A DNA stretch of 64,000 nt from Bacillus sp. ISL-41 (GTDB lineage: Bacteria > Bacillota > Bacilli > Bacillales > Cytobacillaceae), in NCBI RefSeq assembly GCF_018613235.1, contig NZ_JAGGQP010000052.1, forward strand, positions 8,342 to 72,341, read 5' to 3'. Position 1 is the first letter of the stretch. Each line of letters starts with the position of its first letter. The notes beneath the pieces were generated by a model that did not search any database, had not been told where the DNA came from, and saw only the letters and a program-made list of their open reading frames with translations. A program made the position numbers and the translations under genes. Of this stretch, positions 19,335-28,152 are shown piece by piece.

Positions 19335-19694
19335 ATGACTGATTTTTTATGGTTAATGTATTTAGGGTTTATGGGTACGACGGCAATTTGGTTTTTGATC
19401 AAAGGGAAATATAAAAACAATGTCACCAGGCTGGATTTTGTAATTTCAATCATTACTTGGCTTGGTTTATTCGGATATGTGACGGAAACAGAAATGCTAA
19501 CCCCTTTAGTATGGAAATTCGTCTTCGTTTTCGGTCTCCTTTGGGATGTAATTTTCACCATATTCTTTGCAGAGCGGTTTGCAGGGGATTTTGGCCTGGA
19601 AGAAGAGGAAGAACCCATGCCGCTTGCAGCTAAGCTGAGTGGATTGATCTTTGTATTGCCCCTATATTATGGGATTTTCCAATATGCTTTTTAA
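19335..19694 (+). CDS. small membrane protein of unknown function
   Basis: A 119-residue protein with about four membrane segments (near residues 3-20, 32-52, 58-75, 100-117) and an acidic loop EEEEEP before the last one. GAGGTAAG precedes the ATG at 19335; the frame is open upstream but without a site. Not recognised. Confidence 0.65.
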   Translation: MTDFLWLMYLGFMGTTAIWFLIKGKYKNNVTRLDFVISIITWLGLFGYVTETEMLTPLVWKFVFVFGLLWDVIFTIFFAERFAGDFGLEEEEEPMPLAAKLSGLIFVLPLYYGIFQYAF

Positions 19695-19716
19695 AACGGC
19701 TTAGGCCGTTTTTTTT
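19693..19716 (+). terminator. terminator of the small membrane protein gene
   Basis: Stem AAAACGGC (19693-19700) with GCCGTTTT (19705-19712), TTAG loop and a run of T. Confidence 0.85.
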
Positions 19717-19892
19717 ATTGCCTTTCTAAAGTTATATCAAAATAATTAAGTTGTTTTTCAATATAATAATAGCCGATTCAGAGGGTAAAACAGCAAGAAT
19801 TAACAGTATCTCTCCACTTATTTAGTACCAGGTATTATTAGTGATCGGTAGTGTATTTCTCAGAAGGACACTTTGTTTTTGTTGGATTTGGT

Positions 19893-19931
19893 GAAAAAAA
19901 AGAGGATAAAACCTTTACTGGTTCTATCCTC
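19893..19931 (-). terminator. terminator of YoxD-like dehydrogenase gene
   Basis: Twelve-base stem (19902-19913 with 19920-19931, one G-T type pair), followed on the minus strand by eight T residues. Confidence 0.85.
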
Positions 19932-19938
19932 GGGATGA

Positions 19939-20655
19939 TTATGGATTGGTCGACCACATACCAGCTGTCTTGATGAAGACGCGGCGGTTCAATTTTAATT
20001 GTGCTACCATTAACTCGGCCAGATCTTCTGGCTGCATGACTTTATCCGGATTGCCATCTGTTAAATTCGTCTCAATGGCCAGATCAGTCGCTACTGTACT
20101 TGGAGTGAGTGCGCTGACACGGATATCATGCTTTCGAACTTCAAGCATTAGCGATTCAGTCAACCCTAGTACTCCGAATTTTGATGCGCTATAGGCATTT
20201 GTTAACGGTGCTCCCTTTTGCCCTGCAGTTGACGCAACATTGATTATGTCACCTGTCTTCCGCTCAATCATTCCTGGCAGGACCGCACGGGTCACATAGT
20301 ATGTTCCCATCAAGTTGACCTGGACGATTTTTTCCCACTCCTGTGGCTCCAGATCAAGAAAGCCGCCGAATTTTGCGATTCCAGCATTGTTAATCAGGAT
20401 ATCTACAGGCCCTAGCTCCTCTGTAATATGCGCGACAGCATGCTGTACAGATTCCATATTAGATACATCCGCTACAGCTCCTGATACATTTACTCCATAT
20501 TCCTCTATTTCAGTAGTAACTTTCTCCAGATTGGCAAGTGTCAGGCCGATCATGCCAATATTAACGCCTTCTTTTGCAAGTGCAATTGCGGCAGCACGGC
20601 CGATGCCTCTGCCAGCCCCAGTAATTAACGCTGTTTTCCCTTTTAATGATTCCAT
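19939..20655 (-). CDS. short-chain dehydrogenase/reductase (YoxD-like)
   Basis: NAD(P)-dependent oxidoreductase of 238 residues, of the classical SDR family that is often labelled 3-ketoacyl-ACP reductase. The cofactor motif is TGAGRGIG (residues 13-20), NNAG follows at about 88-91, the catalytic Ser is in NVASTAGQ, and the YSASK motif near 151-155 gives Tyr and Lys. The C-terminal end [10 protein letters not shown] and the length resemble B. subtilis YoxD. It lies outside any fatty-acid synthesis cluster, so a role in FabG chemistry is not implied. AAAGGAG precedes the ATG. Confidence 0.85.
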   Translation of the reverse strand: MESLKGKTALITGAGRGIGRAAAIALAKEGVNIGMIGLTLANLEKVTTEIEEYGVNVSGAVADVSNMESVQHAVAHITEELGPVDILINNAGIAKFGGFLDLEPQEWEKIVQVNLMGTYYVTRAVLPGMIERKTGDIINVASTAGQKGAPLTNAYSASKFGVLGLTESLMLEVRKHDIRVSALTPSTVATDLAIETNLTDGNPDKVMQPEDLAELMVAQLKLNRRVFIKTAGMWSTNP

Positions 20656-20790
20656 ATGATGACTCCTTTCAATTATGTAGTCAAGGGTTAATTATAGAAA
20701 ATCTTTTGGATGAAAACAAATCATGTGATTCTTATTAGCAAGGAAAGCGATTTGGTCAGCTTGAGCGATTTAGATATCTGCAGAACAAAA

Positions 20791-20940
20791 AGCGCAAGCG
20801 TCTCGTTCAGCCCCGACAAGCGCTGGAGGGCCGCCTAATGAAGTCGTTCTTTGACCTTCATTGGCAGGACCGAAACGTCTCGAGGAGTTAGGAGCCGCAG
20901 CTAGACAAGCGACTCGTGGGGCTAGGTGCTGGAGCTGGAT
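20791..20940. repeat. dispersed GC-rich intergenic repeat, about 150 bp
   Basis: A GC-rich block stands out from the AT-rich spacer between two minus-strand genes. It begins near AGCGCAAGCG (20791) and ends with GGTGCTGGAGCTGG (20939). Its last 60 bases recur at 1-60 with 4 differences, and its head resembles AGGCGCAAGCGCC at 61904. Internal inverted segments are visible: CTAATGAAG (20825-20833) faces CTTCATTGG (20857-20865), and CAGCCCC (20808-20814) faces GGGGCTAG (20928-20935). It therefore can fold as RNA or single-stranded DNA. It encodes nothing and has no transposase, so it is a non-autonomous or structural repeat. Confidence 0.82.
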
Positions 20941-20993
20941 TAAGAATACTACCTGTAGTTATCCACAATTAAATAATTTTATAATTTCCTAAG

Positions 20994-21027
20994 AAACAAA
21001 AAACCAGCAGTAAAGATTACTGCTGGT
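20994..21027 (-). terminator. terminator of nitrilase-GNAT pair
   Basis: Perfect 11-bp stem (21003-21013 with 21017-21027), AGA loop, T-rich continuation on the minus strand. Confidence 0.85.
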
Positions 21028-21034
21028 CTGCACA

Positions 21035-21706
21035 TTATAATGGCAGCAATGCCACGGTCTCTTTATTTTTAAGCTGTTCCACCATCTTAATCCACTTCTC
21101 CGGCTTGTTTTCGAGCACGGAATAATAAGTGGTAAGAAAATCTGTAATCAATGCTGCAGGGAGCTCTTGAGTATTCTCATCTGTTGGCATGAAGCATAAA
21201 TCAAGTCCTTCTACAGCTTCTCCGTCATTCTCCCAGGAAGGGTGAACGTAATCCATATCAATTCGCTTATAACCAAGATGAGATAATACTTCGCGTCTCA
21301 CAAACGGATCCATTGTTTTTACTCCGCCAAAATCATGGTCTTTCTTTCGATATGGGTCATAAATTTCCGCAAACATCCCGAATAACTCTACACCTTTTTC
21401 GCCAGCAAGGTTTTGCAGGTCTTCCATTCTTTTATTTGCAAGGAAACGCCCAAGACTGAGGCCTGGCTTCCCAACAATGGTGAAATCCGTCATTGCGATA
21501 TTCCAGTCTGGATAGTAACGGTATTCGGTTACTCCAACCACCTCATCCTCATGTACAGCAACAAACACCCTGATGCCTGGATCTTCGAGCGGCTCTTTCC
21601 ATAAATCGAACTCTAGTACCTCTTCAGGTGGAAAGACTTCCTTCATTAAGTTATGAAGCTTTGTAAAAAGCGGATCTTCGATACTGTTAACGCGAATATA
21701 TTCCAT
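21035..21706 (-). CDS. GNAT-like N-acetyltransferase paired with nitrilase
   Basis: A 223-residue protein with a GNAT-like fold: VFVAVHEDEVVGVTEYRYYPD gives the beta strands before the acetyl-CoA site, and KPGLSLGRFLANKRMEDL (about 79-96) replaces the usual R/Q-x-x-G-x-G/A loop. The C-terminal part is a long extension with no match recognised. It begins 20 bases after a nitrilase gene on the same strand. In several bacteria, including a B. subtilis protein (YhcX), nitrilase and GNAT domains occur fused, so the two separate products may act together. AAGGAGC precedes the ATG. The acceptor is unknown. Confidence 0.7.
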   Translation of the reverse strand: MEYIRVNSIEDPLFTKLHNLMKEVFPPEEVLEFDLWKEPLEDPGIRVFVAVHEDEVVGVTEYRYYPDWNIAMTDFTIVGKPGLSLGRFLANKRMEDLQNLAGEKGVELFGMFAEIYDPYRKKDHDFGGVKTMDPFVRREVLSHLGYKRIDMDYVHPSWENDGEAVEGLDLCFMPTDENTQELPAALITDFLTTYYSVLENKPEKWIKMVEQLKNKETVALLPL

Positions 21707-21726
21707 GAAGCGTGCTCCTTATCATT

Positions 21727-22599
21727 TTATATTTTTTCTGTCTGTTCCCAGTCTGGGTAAAGATCAGTGCGGCGGTCGCGCCATGTTGTGACCGAACCTC
21801 GCTCACGCACTTCGTATAATAGTTCCAAATCAAGGTCGGCAGTTACAATCATGTCATCATTAAGTTCTCCTTCGACCTGAAGGCCTTTTGGAGGGAACGG
21901 GATATCATTAGGCGTAATCACTGCCGCCTGGCCAAAATTAGCACGCATAAAGTCTACGGTTGGCAACGAGCCTACTGTTCCAGTCAAAACGACATAGACT
22001 TGGTTTTCAATTGCCCGTGCATGGCTGGTATAGCGGACACGATGGAAACCATGGCGATCATCTGTACAGGATGGAACAAAAATGACATCTGCACCTTTAG
22101 CTTTTGCCATTCTTACGATTTCGGGAAACTCAATATCATAGCAAGTCAGGAGCGCTATGCGACCCTTGTCTGTATCAAATACCCTGAAATCCTCACCTGC
22201 ACTCATATTCCATTCATTCACCTCAGTTGGTGTGATATGAAGCTTCGCCTGCTCAACGATTCTCCCATCCGGGTAAAACATGTGCGCGACATTATAGAGC
22301 TTTCCTTCACGTGCAATGACATGTGTTCCGCCAATGATGTGCATGCCTGTTTCCAGGGCGAAATTCTGGAACAGGTTTAAGTACTGTTCGGTAAAACCGG
22401 GAAGTTCATTGATGGTAAGCCTCGTACCCTGCTCACTGCCGATTGATAATAATTGAGTAGTAAAGAACTCAGGAAACAAAACAAATTCTGATCCATACTC
22501 CTGTGCTGTTTTTACATAATGCTCACATTGCAGAGCAAACTCTTCAAACGACTTGATCGTGTGAAGATGGTACTGGACTGCTGAAACTCTCATTTTCAT
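21727..22599 (-). CDS. carbon-nitrogen hydrolase (nitrilase superfamily)
   Basis: Soluble amidohydrolase of 290 residues. The Glu-Lys-Cys triad is complete and in order: E44 in FPEFF, K119 in AKLHITPTE and C153 in LLTCYDIEFPE. The family hydrolyses amides or nitriles of small molecules or carries out amide-forming reverse steps. It is the first gene of a two-gene unit with the GNAT-like protein. AGGGGGA lies 9 bases before the ATG at 22599; a second in-frame ATG two codons later is also possible. The substrate cannot be read from the sequence. Confidence 0.85.
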   Translation of the reverse strand: MKMRVSAVQYHLHTIKSFEEFALQCEHYVKTAQEYGSEFVLFPEFFTTQLLSIGSEQGTRLTINELPGFTEQYLNLFQNFALETGMHIIGGTHVIAREGKLYNVAHMFYPDGRIVEQAKLHITPTEVNEWNMSAGEDFRVFDTDKGRIALLTCYDIEFPEIVRMAKAKGADVIFVPSCTDDRHGFHRVRYTSHARAIENQVYVVLTGTVGSLPTVDFMRANFGQAAVITPNDIPFPPKGLQVEGELNDDMIVTADLDLELLYEVRERGSVTTWRDRRTDLYPDWEQTEKI

Positions 22600-22834
22600 C
22601 CATCATTCCCCCTGAATCTATAAAAATTACATTTTGACTTCAAAATTTCAGAAATACGAAAATCATTATATAGCATTTTACTTTTTATGAATACATTTTT
22701 CGTAAAAATTGGGCAAGAAATTTACCATCTGTTAGATGCTTTTCCAGACAGCGAAAAAAAAACAGTTCCTTTCACCAAAAGATTAGACTATAATCTAATT
22801 AGATATATATATAATTGTATTAGTGGAGGACACT

Positions 22835-24061
22835 ATGTTTAAAACATTTAGTCTGGAGAAATCCTACCGGAAACTATTCTTCGCTGGAATAATTAATGGC
22901 ATTGGTGACCGGTTCAGCCAGGTGGCGTTGCTGGCCCTCATTCTGCAAATGACTGGTTCTGGCTTCTCTGTCGGGATCACAATGGCTCTCAGGATGATTC
23001 CATTTTTATTCTTCAGCCCTTTGAGCAGCAGCCTTGGAGTAAAATACGGAAGAAAAACAATCATGATCGTTACCGACTTAGCCAGAGCGGTCATAGCATT
23101 ATCGTTTCTAGCGGTCGATAATCCTGATGATATGTGGATTGTCTATGCTGCCTCCTTCCTGTTGGCTTCTGGAGAAGCCATCTACTCACCCATTAGAAAA
23201 TCAAGCATCCCTGCCATGGTTTCCTCGAAGTCACTAAAAGATGTAAATGGCTGGGAACAAGTATTAATCGGATTTGTATTAGTAATTGGAGCATTAAGCG
23301 GCGGGGTTATCTCATATTTTCTGGGAGCGAAAGCAGCATTTCTGCTAAATATTGTATCCTTCCTTGCCGCTGGCTGGATTTTATCGACACTGCCTTCCCT
23401 TGAGGCTAAGAAAGAAAATGACTTGATCATTAAACCAAAACATGAAAAGTATCCTGAACTGCTGCCCGTTATTGCAGCTTCCTCTTTCCTGTTGTTGCTA
23501 ATGATGTTCGAACTTATTATCCCGCTGATTAATGGGATTGAGAACGTGTTAATAAGCGTGTATGCTGTCGAGACGTTTGTAAAAGCTGACCTGGGAGTGG
23601 GCATCTTTTACAGTGTGCTGGGCCTGGGGTTGATTATCAGCCCATTATTAACAAGGATGATCCAAAATAGATTTCTTTTATTTTCTTTTATATGTATTAT
23701 TTGCGAAGGATTGTTCTTGACGACGATAAGCCAGACAAAATCCTTTTGGCTGGCCGCTGCACTATTTGGCATGACCGCAGTGTTCAGCGGAGTCGGCAAC
23801 ACACTTCTCGACACGGTGGCAATGGATACTATCCCTTCAAAATGGCACGGAATGTACTTCAGTATCACGAGTATGCTATCTAATACTTTCATCGGGTTCT
23901 CAATGTTCTTTACAGGCTTAGCGCTGGAATGGTTCAACCCAAGATTGGTGGGGATGTTCGGCGGGATCATGTATATTGCTTTCGGATTCTTGTTCTTAAT
24001 GTGGTCTCTAAAATATAGCCTTGACCAGGAGAAAGTAAAATTAGCGCAAAAAGCTCTGTAA
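22835..24061 (+). CDS. MFS transporter
   Basis: Polytopic permease of 408 residues with about twelve membrane segments. GVKYGRKTIMIVTDLARA (near 69-86) is the A-type loop between helices 2 and 3, and the architecture resembles the MFS group of drug or enterobactin exporters (MefA/EntS-like). GGAGG ends 5 bases before the ATG at 22835; the GTG at 22823 overlaps that site and is unlikely. It is monocistronic, and a short inverted repeat (ATTAGA/TCTAAT around 22783-22800) overlaps a TATAAT in its promoter region, so it may be repressor-controlled. Substrate unknown. Confidence 0.8.
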   Translation: MFKTFSLEKSYRKLFFAGIINGIGDRFSQVALLALILQMTGSGFSVGITMALRMIPFLFFSPLSSSLGVKYGRKTIMIVTDLARAVIALSFLAVDNPDDMWIVYAASFLLASGEAIYSPIRKSSIPAMVSSKSLKDVNGWEQVLIGFVLVIGALSGGVISYFLGAKAAFLLNIVSFLAAGWILSTLPSLEAKKENDLIIKPKHEKYPELLPVIAASSFLLLLMMFELIIPLINGIENVLISVYAVETFVKADLGVGIFYSVLGLGLIISPLLTRMIQNRFLLFSFICIICEGLFLTTISQTKSFWLAAALFGMTAVFSGVGNTLLDTVAMDTIPSKWHGMYFSITSMLSNTFIGFSMFFTGLALEWFNPRLVGMFGGIMYIAFGFLFLMWSLKYSLDQEKVKLAQKAL

Positions 24062-24069
24062 AAAAGCAA

Positions 24070-24100
24070 AGGCTCCATCGTTCTGCAGACGATGGAGCCT
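24070..24100. terminator. bidirectional terminator between MFS and diguanylate cyclase genes
   Basis: Perfect 12-bp stem (24070-24081 with 24089-24100), with T-rich continuation strongest on the minus strand; it separates two convergent genes. Confidence 0.85.
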
Positions 24101-24110
24101 GTTAATTAGC

Positions 24111-26153
24111 TTAGAACTGTTTATTCTTCGCACTATCACATACTTCAATTCGATTTCGCCCATTTTGCTTTGCTTTGTATAGCGCGCGGTCCGCAAATTC
24201 GAGTATCCGTTTCATTTCTTCTGGATTCAACGGCTTGACACATGATACACCAATACTGATTGTAACGATTTCACTTACCTTGGAGTTTGCATGTTCAATC
24301 TTCATCTCCCGGATGGTTGACTGGAAATCTTCGGCTAAATGAGATGCTTTCTGTACATCCGTGTTAGGCAAGACTACAGCAAATTCTTCGCCCCCAAATC
24401 TTGCAGCAAAATACCCTTTGTCGTGGAAGAATGCTTCAAGATGACGGGCAACTGATTTCAAACACTCATCTCCCTGTATATGCCCATAAGTGTCATTATA
24501 TTTTTTAAAATAGTCGATATCCAGGAGAAGTAAGGATATAGGAGTTCCATGTTTGCAAGCGAAAGCCCATTCAGTCTTTAGGAACTCGTCAAACGCCCGG
24601 CGGTTATATATTCCGGTCAATCCATCAAGAGACGAAAGCTTCCTCAGTAGGGAATTGCTTTCCCTTAATTGATTTTCAATTGTCCTCCTTGCCGTCACGT
24701 CCCTTGTGGCGAACATCATGCCTGAAGACTTTCCTGATTTGTCCTTAACCGGTCTTACTGTAGTCTCAGCCCATATAAAGTCGCCATTTTTATGCAGCAT
24801 CCTATAACTTGAAGTAACGATACCGCTTAATTCTCTAGGGTTTCCATATTGCTCAAGCAGGATCTGGCGGTCTTCTGGATGAATTTTCCCAAAAAGATTC
24901 GTTCCAATCAATTCATCATTTCTATATCCCAAGATTCTCTTGCTCGAAGGAGATATATAAACAATGCTTCCGTCACTCGAAAGTCTTCCGATCATATCTG
25001 AAGAATTTTCAGCGATAAAGCGATACTGCTCTTCGCTTTCACGCAGAGCTCTTTCCATGCTCTTGCGCTTTGTTATTTCCTTTATAACAGTCAGAGCAGC
25101 TTTTTCTCCTTGATAGGTAATCAAAGAAGATGAAACTTCAATATCAATATAAGAATCTCCCATTTTCAACTGTTCTTCAAAGCTGATGACTGACTTTTCA
25201 TTAAAATCCAATTTAGAAATGATGTTCGGATGGCCATGAAAAAAAGAACGAACAGGTTTCCCAATTATTTCTTTTAGGTTTGTGCCAAATAAAGCTTCAG
25301 TGTGTGGGTTAGCATAAACCACCTTCTCAAATTGAGTCAGAATGATGGCATTCGGTATAAGTTCTACAAGTGTCCTGAATTGTTCCTCGCGTTCTTTGAG
25401 CTGTTGAGAGAGTTTTTCCACTTCGGAAAGATCAGTATAGACAGCCAAGTAATGTACCAGGTCTCTTTCTTCATTCAAAATCGAGAAGATATTCACCTTC
25501 ATTAAATAATGGCTGCCATCTTTGCGTTTGTTCCATAACTCGCCTTCCCAGCATCCTCTTGTCAAAATTGAGTCCCACATTCTCTTATAAAAAATTGGTG
25601 TGTAGCTGTGCGACTTCCATATCCGCGGATTTTTACCAATGACATTTTCCTTAAGGTAACCTGTCAATCGAGTAAAAGATTCACTTACAGCTTGAATTTT
25701 GCCGTCTGGATTGGTGATGACGATTCCTTTATTTGCGCTAAGGACCAGTGAGCCGGCCTCTTCCAGGTTTTCATTATCAACGGTAACTGGTGTGATGAAT
25801 CGAAGGCAAGTTCTAATTGCAGCTTCCCCATTAAAAATGGTGTTTTCGGAATGAACCTCCAAATCTATCGGTATGCCGTTAATCGAGAAACTCATTATAC
25901 TTCCTTCCAGAATCGACCCTTGTTCTATCGCAGTGATTCTGTTTGTGATTGTTTCTTTGCTCGTACTGGATAAATAGGAGAAAATTGATTTCCCTACCAA
26001 CTCCCCAGGATATTTATAACCAAGCAATTGAGTGCCGCCTTCATCTATGGAAAGAATCAATGAATTTTTATGTATGCATTCAAAAAAGGGTGATAGATTA
26101 TTGGCAGCTGCATCCAGGTTATTTAACCCGGTCCTGCTTTCCTTTACCGTCAT
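24111..26153 (-). CDS. diguanylate cyclase with four PAS domains
   Basis: Cytoplasmic signalling protein of 680 residues without membrane segments. Four PAS-like domains run in series (about residues 15-120, 130-245, 250-365, 370-490), each with the N-terminal 'EEQFR/EEQYRFIAENSSD' type of cap or a GYxxEELIGK motif, then a GGDEF domain from about 505. The active site is RFGGEEF (G587-F591), with DIDYFKKYNDTYGH upstream, so it should make cyclic di-GMP from GTP. The inhibitory I-site (RxxD five residues before GGEEF) is absent; the equivalent residues are DKGY, which suggests no product inhibition. AAGGAG precedes the ATG. It is a single gene; the PAS ligands are unknown. Confidence 0.88.
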   Translation of the reverse strand: MTVKESRTGLNNLDAAANNLSPFFECIHKNSLILSIDEGGTQLLGYKYPGELVGKSIFSYLSSTSKETITNRITAIEQGSILEGSIMSFSINGIPIDLEVHSENTIFNGEAAIRTCLRFITPVTVDNENLEEAGSLVLSANKGIVITNPDGKIQAVSESFTRLTGYLKENVIGKNPRIWKSHSYTPIFYKRMWDSILTRGCWEGELWNKRKDGSHYLMKVNIFSILNEERDLVHYLAVYTDLSEVEKLSQQLKEREEQFRTLVELIPNAIILTQFEKVVYANPHTEALFGTNLKEIIGKPVRSFFHGHPNIISKLDFNEKSVISFEEQLKMGDSYIDIEVSSSLITYQGEKAALTVIKEITKRKSMERALRESEEQYRFIAENSSDMIGRLSSDGSIVYISPSSKRILGYRNDELIGTNLFGKIHPEDRQILLEQYGNPRELSGIVTSSYRMLHKNGDFIWAETTVRPVKDKSGKSSGMMFATRDVTARRTIENQLRESNSLLRKLSSLDGLTGIYNRRAFDEFLKTEWAFACKHGTPISLLLLDIDYFKKYNDTYGHIQGDECLKSVARHLEAFFHDKGYFAARFGGEEFAVVLPNTDVQKASHLAEDFQSTIREMKIEHANSKVSEIVTISIGVSCVKPLNPEEMKRILEFADRALYKAKQNGRNRIEVCDSAKNKQF

Positions 26154-26321
26154 TTCATTTCTCCTTGCAAAATCAAAATTGATACATAATCATTCTAAAT
26201 CTCTTGATTTTGATATTCAATAAGGCAATTAGAACAATTACTATCCAAATATCAAGTAAACCCTTCGAACAATAAGCTATCTGATTGCTAGCAGATGATA
26301 ACAAATTACTATCGAAAACTA

Positions 26322-27125
26322 TCAATTATACTTGGATGCTGTCGAAACGCCTTGTATAAAGCTGTTTATGTGCTTCCCGACTTGTCGGATTGTCGCTTTT
26401 CCTGATTCCGTTTCTGAAAGACTATCAATCAAAACAACAATAAATGCCTGCTTTTCTCCATAGGTTATTATACCGCAATCGTGTTCGACACCGGGAAGTT
26501 CTCCTGTCTTATTACCGATTTTTAATAGAGAGTCATCCATATAAACTGGCAGTTTCTCTTTAAATTGTTGCTGTAGAAGAAGTGAATGGAACGTGTTACG
26601 GGATTGTGTTTTTAGTGAACCTTCAGTAACTGCTTCTTTCAGACATAGCGCGATATCAGCGGCAGATGTAAAATTGTCATTGCCGGATTGAATGGCATTG
26701 AAATCCAGCATTTTGCGCTGCAATATAGAATTCCTCATTCCCAGCCTGAATATAGTCGCGTTAATAGAGTCTTTGCCAAGCAAATCAATCATCAGGTTAG
26801 TAGCCGAGTTATCCGACACGATGATCATCAGGGACAATAAATCCAACACTGGCAGTTGTTTGACCCTCATAGCCTGAAGAACACCGGTGTCACCAATTTT
26901 GTCTCCTTCTTGAATCGCCAATTGGCTCTCTTTTTGCAGTGCGCCTTCATCAATCTGTCTCAAAGCCTCGAATAAAATCGGCAGTTTAATCAAACTTGCA
27001 GACTGGTATACATCATTGCTGTTAATTTCTACTACTTCTTCTTCAATTTCCAAAAACAAACTCGCCCGGCCTTTGCACCCAGCGAGTTCTTCTAATAGTT
27101 TATCTCTTAAATCATCTATATTCAT
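26322..27125 (-). CDS. cytoplasmic class A beta-lactamase-like serine hydrolase
   Basis: A 267-residue protein with the penicillin-binding fold: S44-L-I-K47 (SxxK), S104-D-N106 (SDN) and KTG in GNKTGELPG. There is no signal peptide or lipobox. The region where class A beta-lactamases carry Glu166 reads KMLDFNAIQSGNDNFTSA and has no ExxLN motif, so it should not deacylate beta-lactams efficiently. It starts 14 bases after ykfD and so is the last gene of the murein-peptide operon. A cytoplasmic peptidase or amidase on imported muropeptides is a reasonable inference. B. subtilis does not have this gene at that place, as far as I recall. Confidence 0.75.
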   Translation of the reverse strand: MNIDDLRDKLLEELAGCKGRASLFLEIEEEVVEINSNDVYQSASLIKLPILFEALRQIDEGALQKESQLAIQEGDKIGDTGVLQAMRVKQLPVLDLLSLMIIVSDNSATNLMIDLLGKDSINATIFRLGMRNSILQRKMLDFNAIQSGNDNFTSAADIALCLKEAVTEGSLKTQSRNTFHSLLLQQQFKEKLPVYMDDSLLKIGNKTGELPGVEHDCGIITYGEKQAFIVVLIDSLSETESGKATIRQVGKHINSFIQGVSTASKYN

Positions 27126-27139
27126 GTCATTTCTGTTCC

Positions 27140-28150
27140 TTATCTGATATTGACCAGCATTTCTTTATTTGATTTTCCATCTAAATGTTCATCATATAAA
27201 TGACAGGCGACGAAATGGTCTTTGTCAATCTCCTGCCAGACTGGTTTCTTTTGGGCACAGATATCCATTGCGTGCTGACATCTGGTCCTGAAAACACAAC
27301 CGCTCGGCGGATCCATTGGGCTTGGCAGTTCTCCTTGCAGGATGATTCGCTCCCGCTGGTCTTCCACATCCGGATCTGGTATCGGTATGGCGGACAGCAA
27401 AGCTTGTGTGTAAGGATGGAGCGGTTTTTTGTATAACTGGTTACTGGCTGTAAGCTCAACGATATGTCCAAGATACATAACACCAATCCGGTTGCTGATT
27501 TGCTTTACCATTGAAAGGTCGTGAGCAATGAATAGATAAGTCAAGCCCTTTTCCTCTTGGAGCCGCTTAAGCAGGTTGACGACCTGTGCCTGGACTGACA
27601 CATCAAGAGCGGAAATTGGCTCATCCGCTATGATGAAATCAGGATCAAGCGCAAGAGCCCTTGCGATCCCGATTCTCTGCCGCTGCCCGCCGCTGAATTC
27701 GTGGGGATAACGGTTCGCGTGGTCGCGATTTAAACCTACATCCTCCAGCAGCTGATAAATTCTCTCCAAGCGTTCTTTTTTGTTTGGAAACAATCCATGG
27801 ACCTCCATCGGTTCAGATATAATTTCCTTTACTGTAGAACGCGGGTTGAGTGAGGCATAAGGATCCTGGAAGATCATTTGCATCTGCTTATGGAACTGGA
27901 ACTTCTCTTTCTCTGAAAGCGAATGTACATCTTTGCCATTGAAAACAACTTCTCCATCTGTACGGTCATAAAGTCCGATCATTGTTCTTCCGGCAGTGGA
28001 TTTGCCACAGCCAGATTCACCAACAAGGCCAAATGTCTCGCCTTTGTATATATCGAATGAAATACCATCCACAGCTTTAAGAGTTTCATTTTTCCCCATA
28101 TTAAAATGCTTCTTTAAATCTTTAACACTTAATAAAACTTCGTTTTCCAT
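27140..28150 (-). CDS. ykfD: oligopeptide/dipeptide ABC transporter ATPase YkfD
   Basis: ABC ATPase of 336 residues of the DppF/OppF type. Walker A is GESGCGKST (about 43-51), the signature is SGGQRQRIGIARAL, Walker B is FIIADEPISALD and the C-terminal oligo-peptide extension has a four-cysteine-like region (CVFRTRCQHAMDIC...C) for an iron-sulphur or zinc cluster. It lies 2 bases after ykfC, and with DppD supplies the second ATPase of the Dpp importer. CGGAGGA precedes the ATG. Confidence 0.88.
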   Translation of the reverse strand: MENEVLLSVKDLKKHFNMGKNETLKAVDGISFDIYKGETFGLVGESGCGKSTAGRTMIGLYDRTDGEVVFNGKDVHSLSEKEKFQFHKQMQMIFQDPYASLNPRSTVKEIISEPMEVHGLFPNKKERLERIYQLLEDVGLNRDHANRYPHEFSGGQRQRIGIARALALDPDFIIADEPISALDVSVQAQVVNLLKRLQEEKGLTYLFIAHDLSMVKQISNRIGVMYLGHIVELTASNQLYKKPLHPYTQALLSAIPIPDPDVEDQRERIILQGELPSPMDPPSGCVFRTRCQHAMDICAQKKPVWQEIDKDHFVACHLYDEHLDGKSNKEMLVNIR

Positions 28151-28152
28151 GA

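Noticed and set aside
22643-22657. CodY-like box upstream of the nitrilase gene
   Set aside because: AAATTTCAGAAATAC has four mismatches to the consensus, too weak in AT-rich DNA to claim.
26322-27125. Antibiotic resistance beta-lactamase
   Set aside because: SxxK, SDN and KTG are present, but there is no export signal and no Glu166-type motif, and it lies in a peptide-salvage operon.
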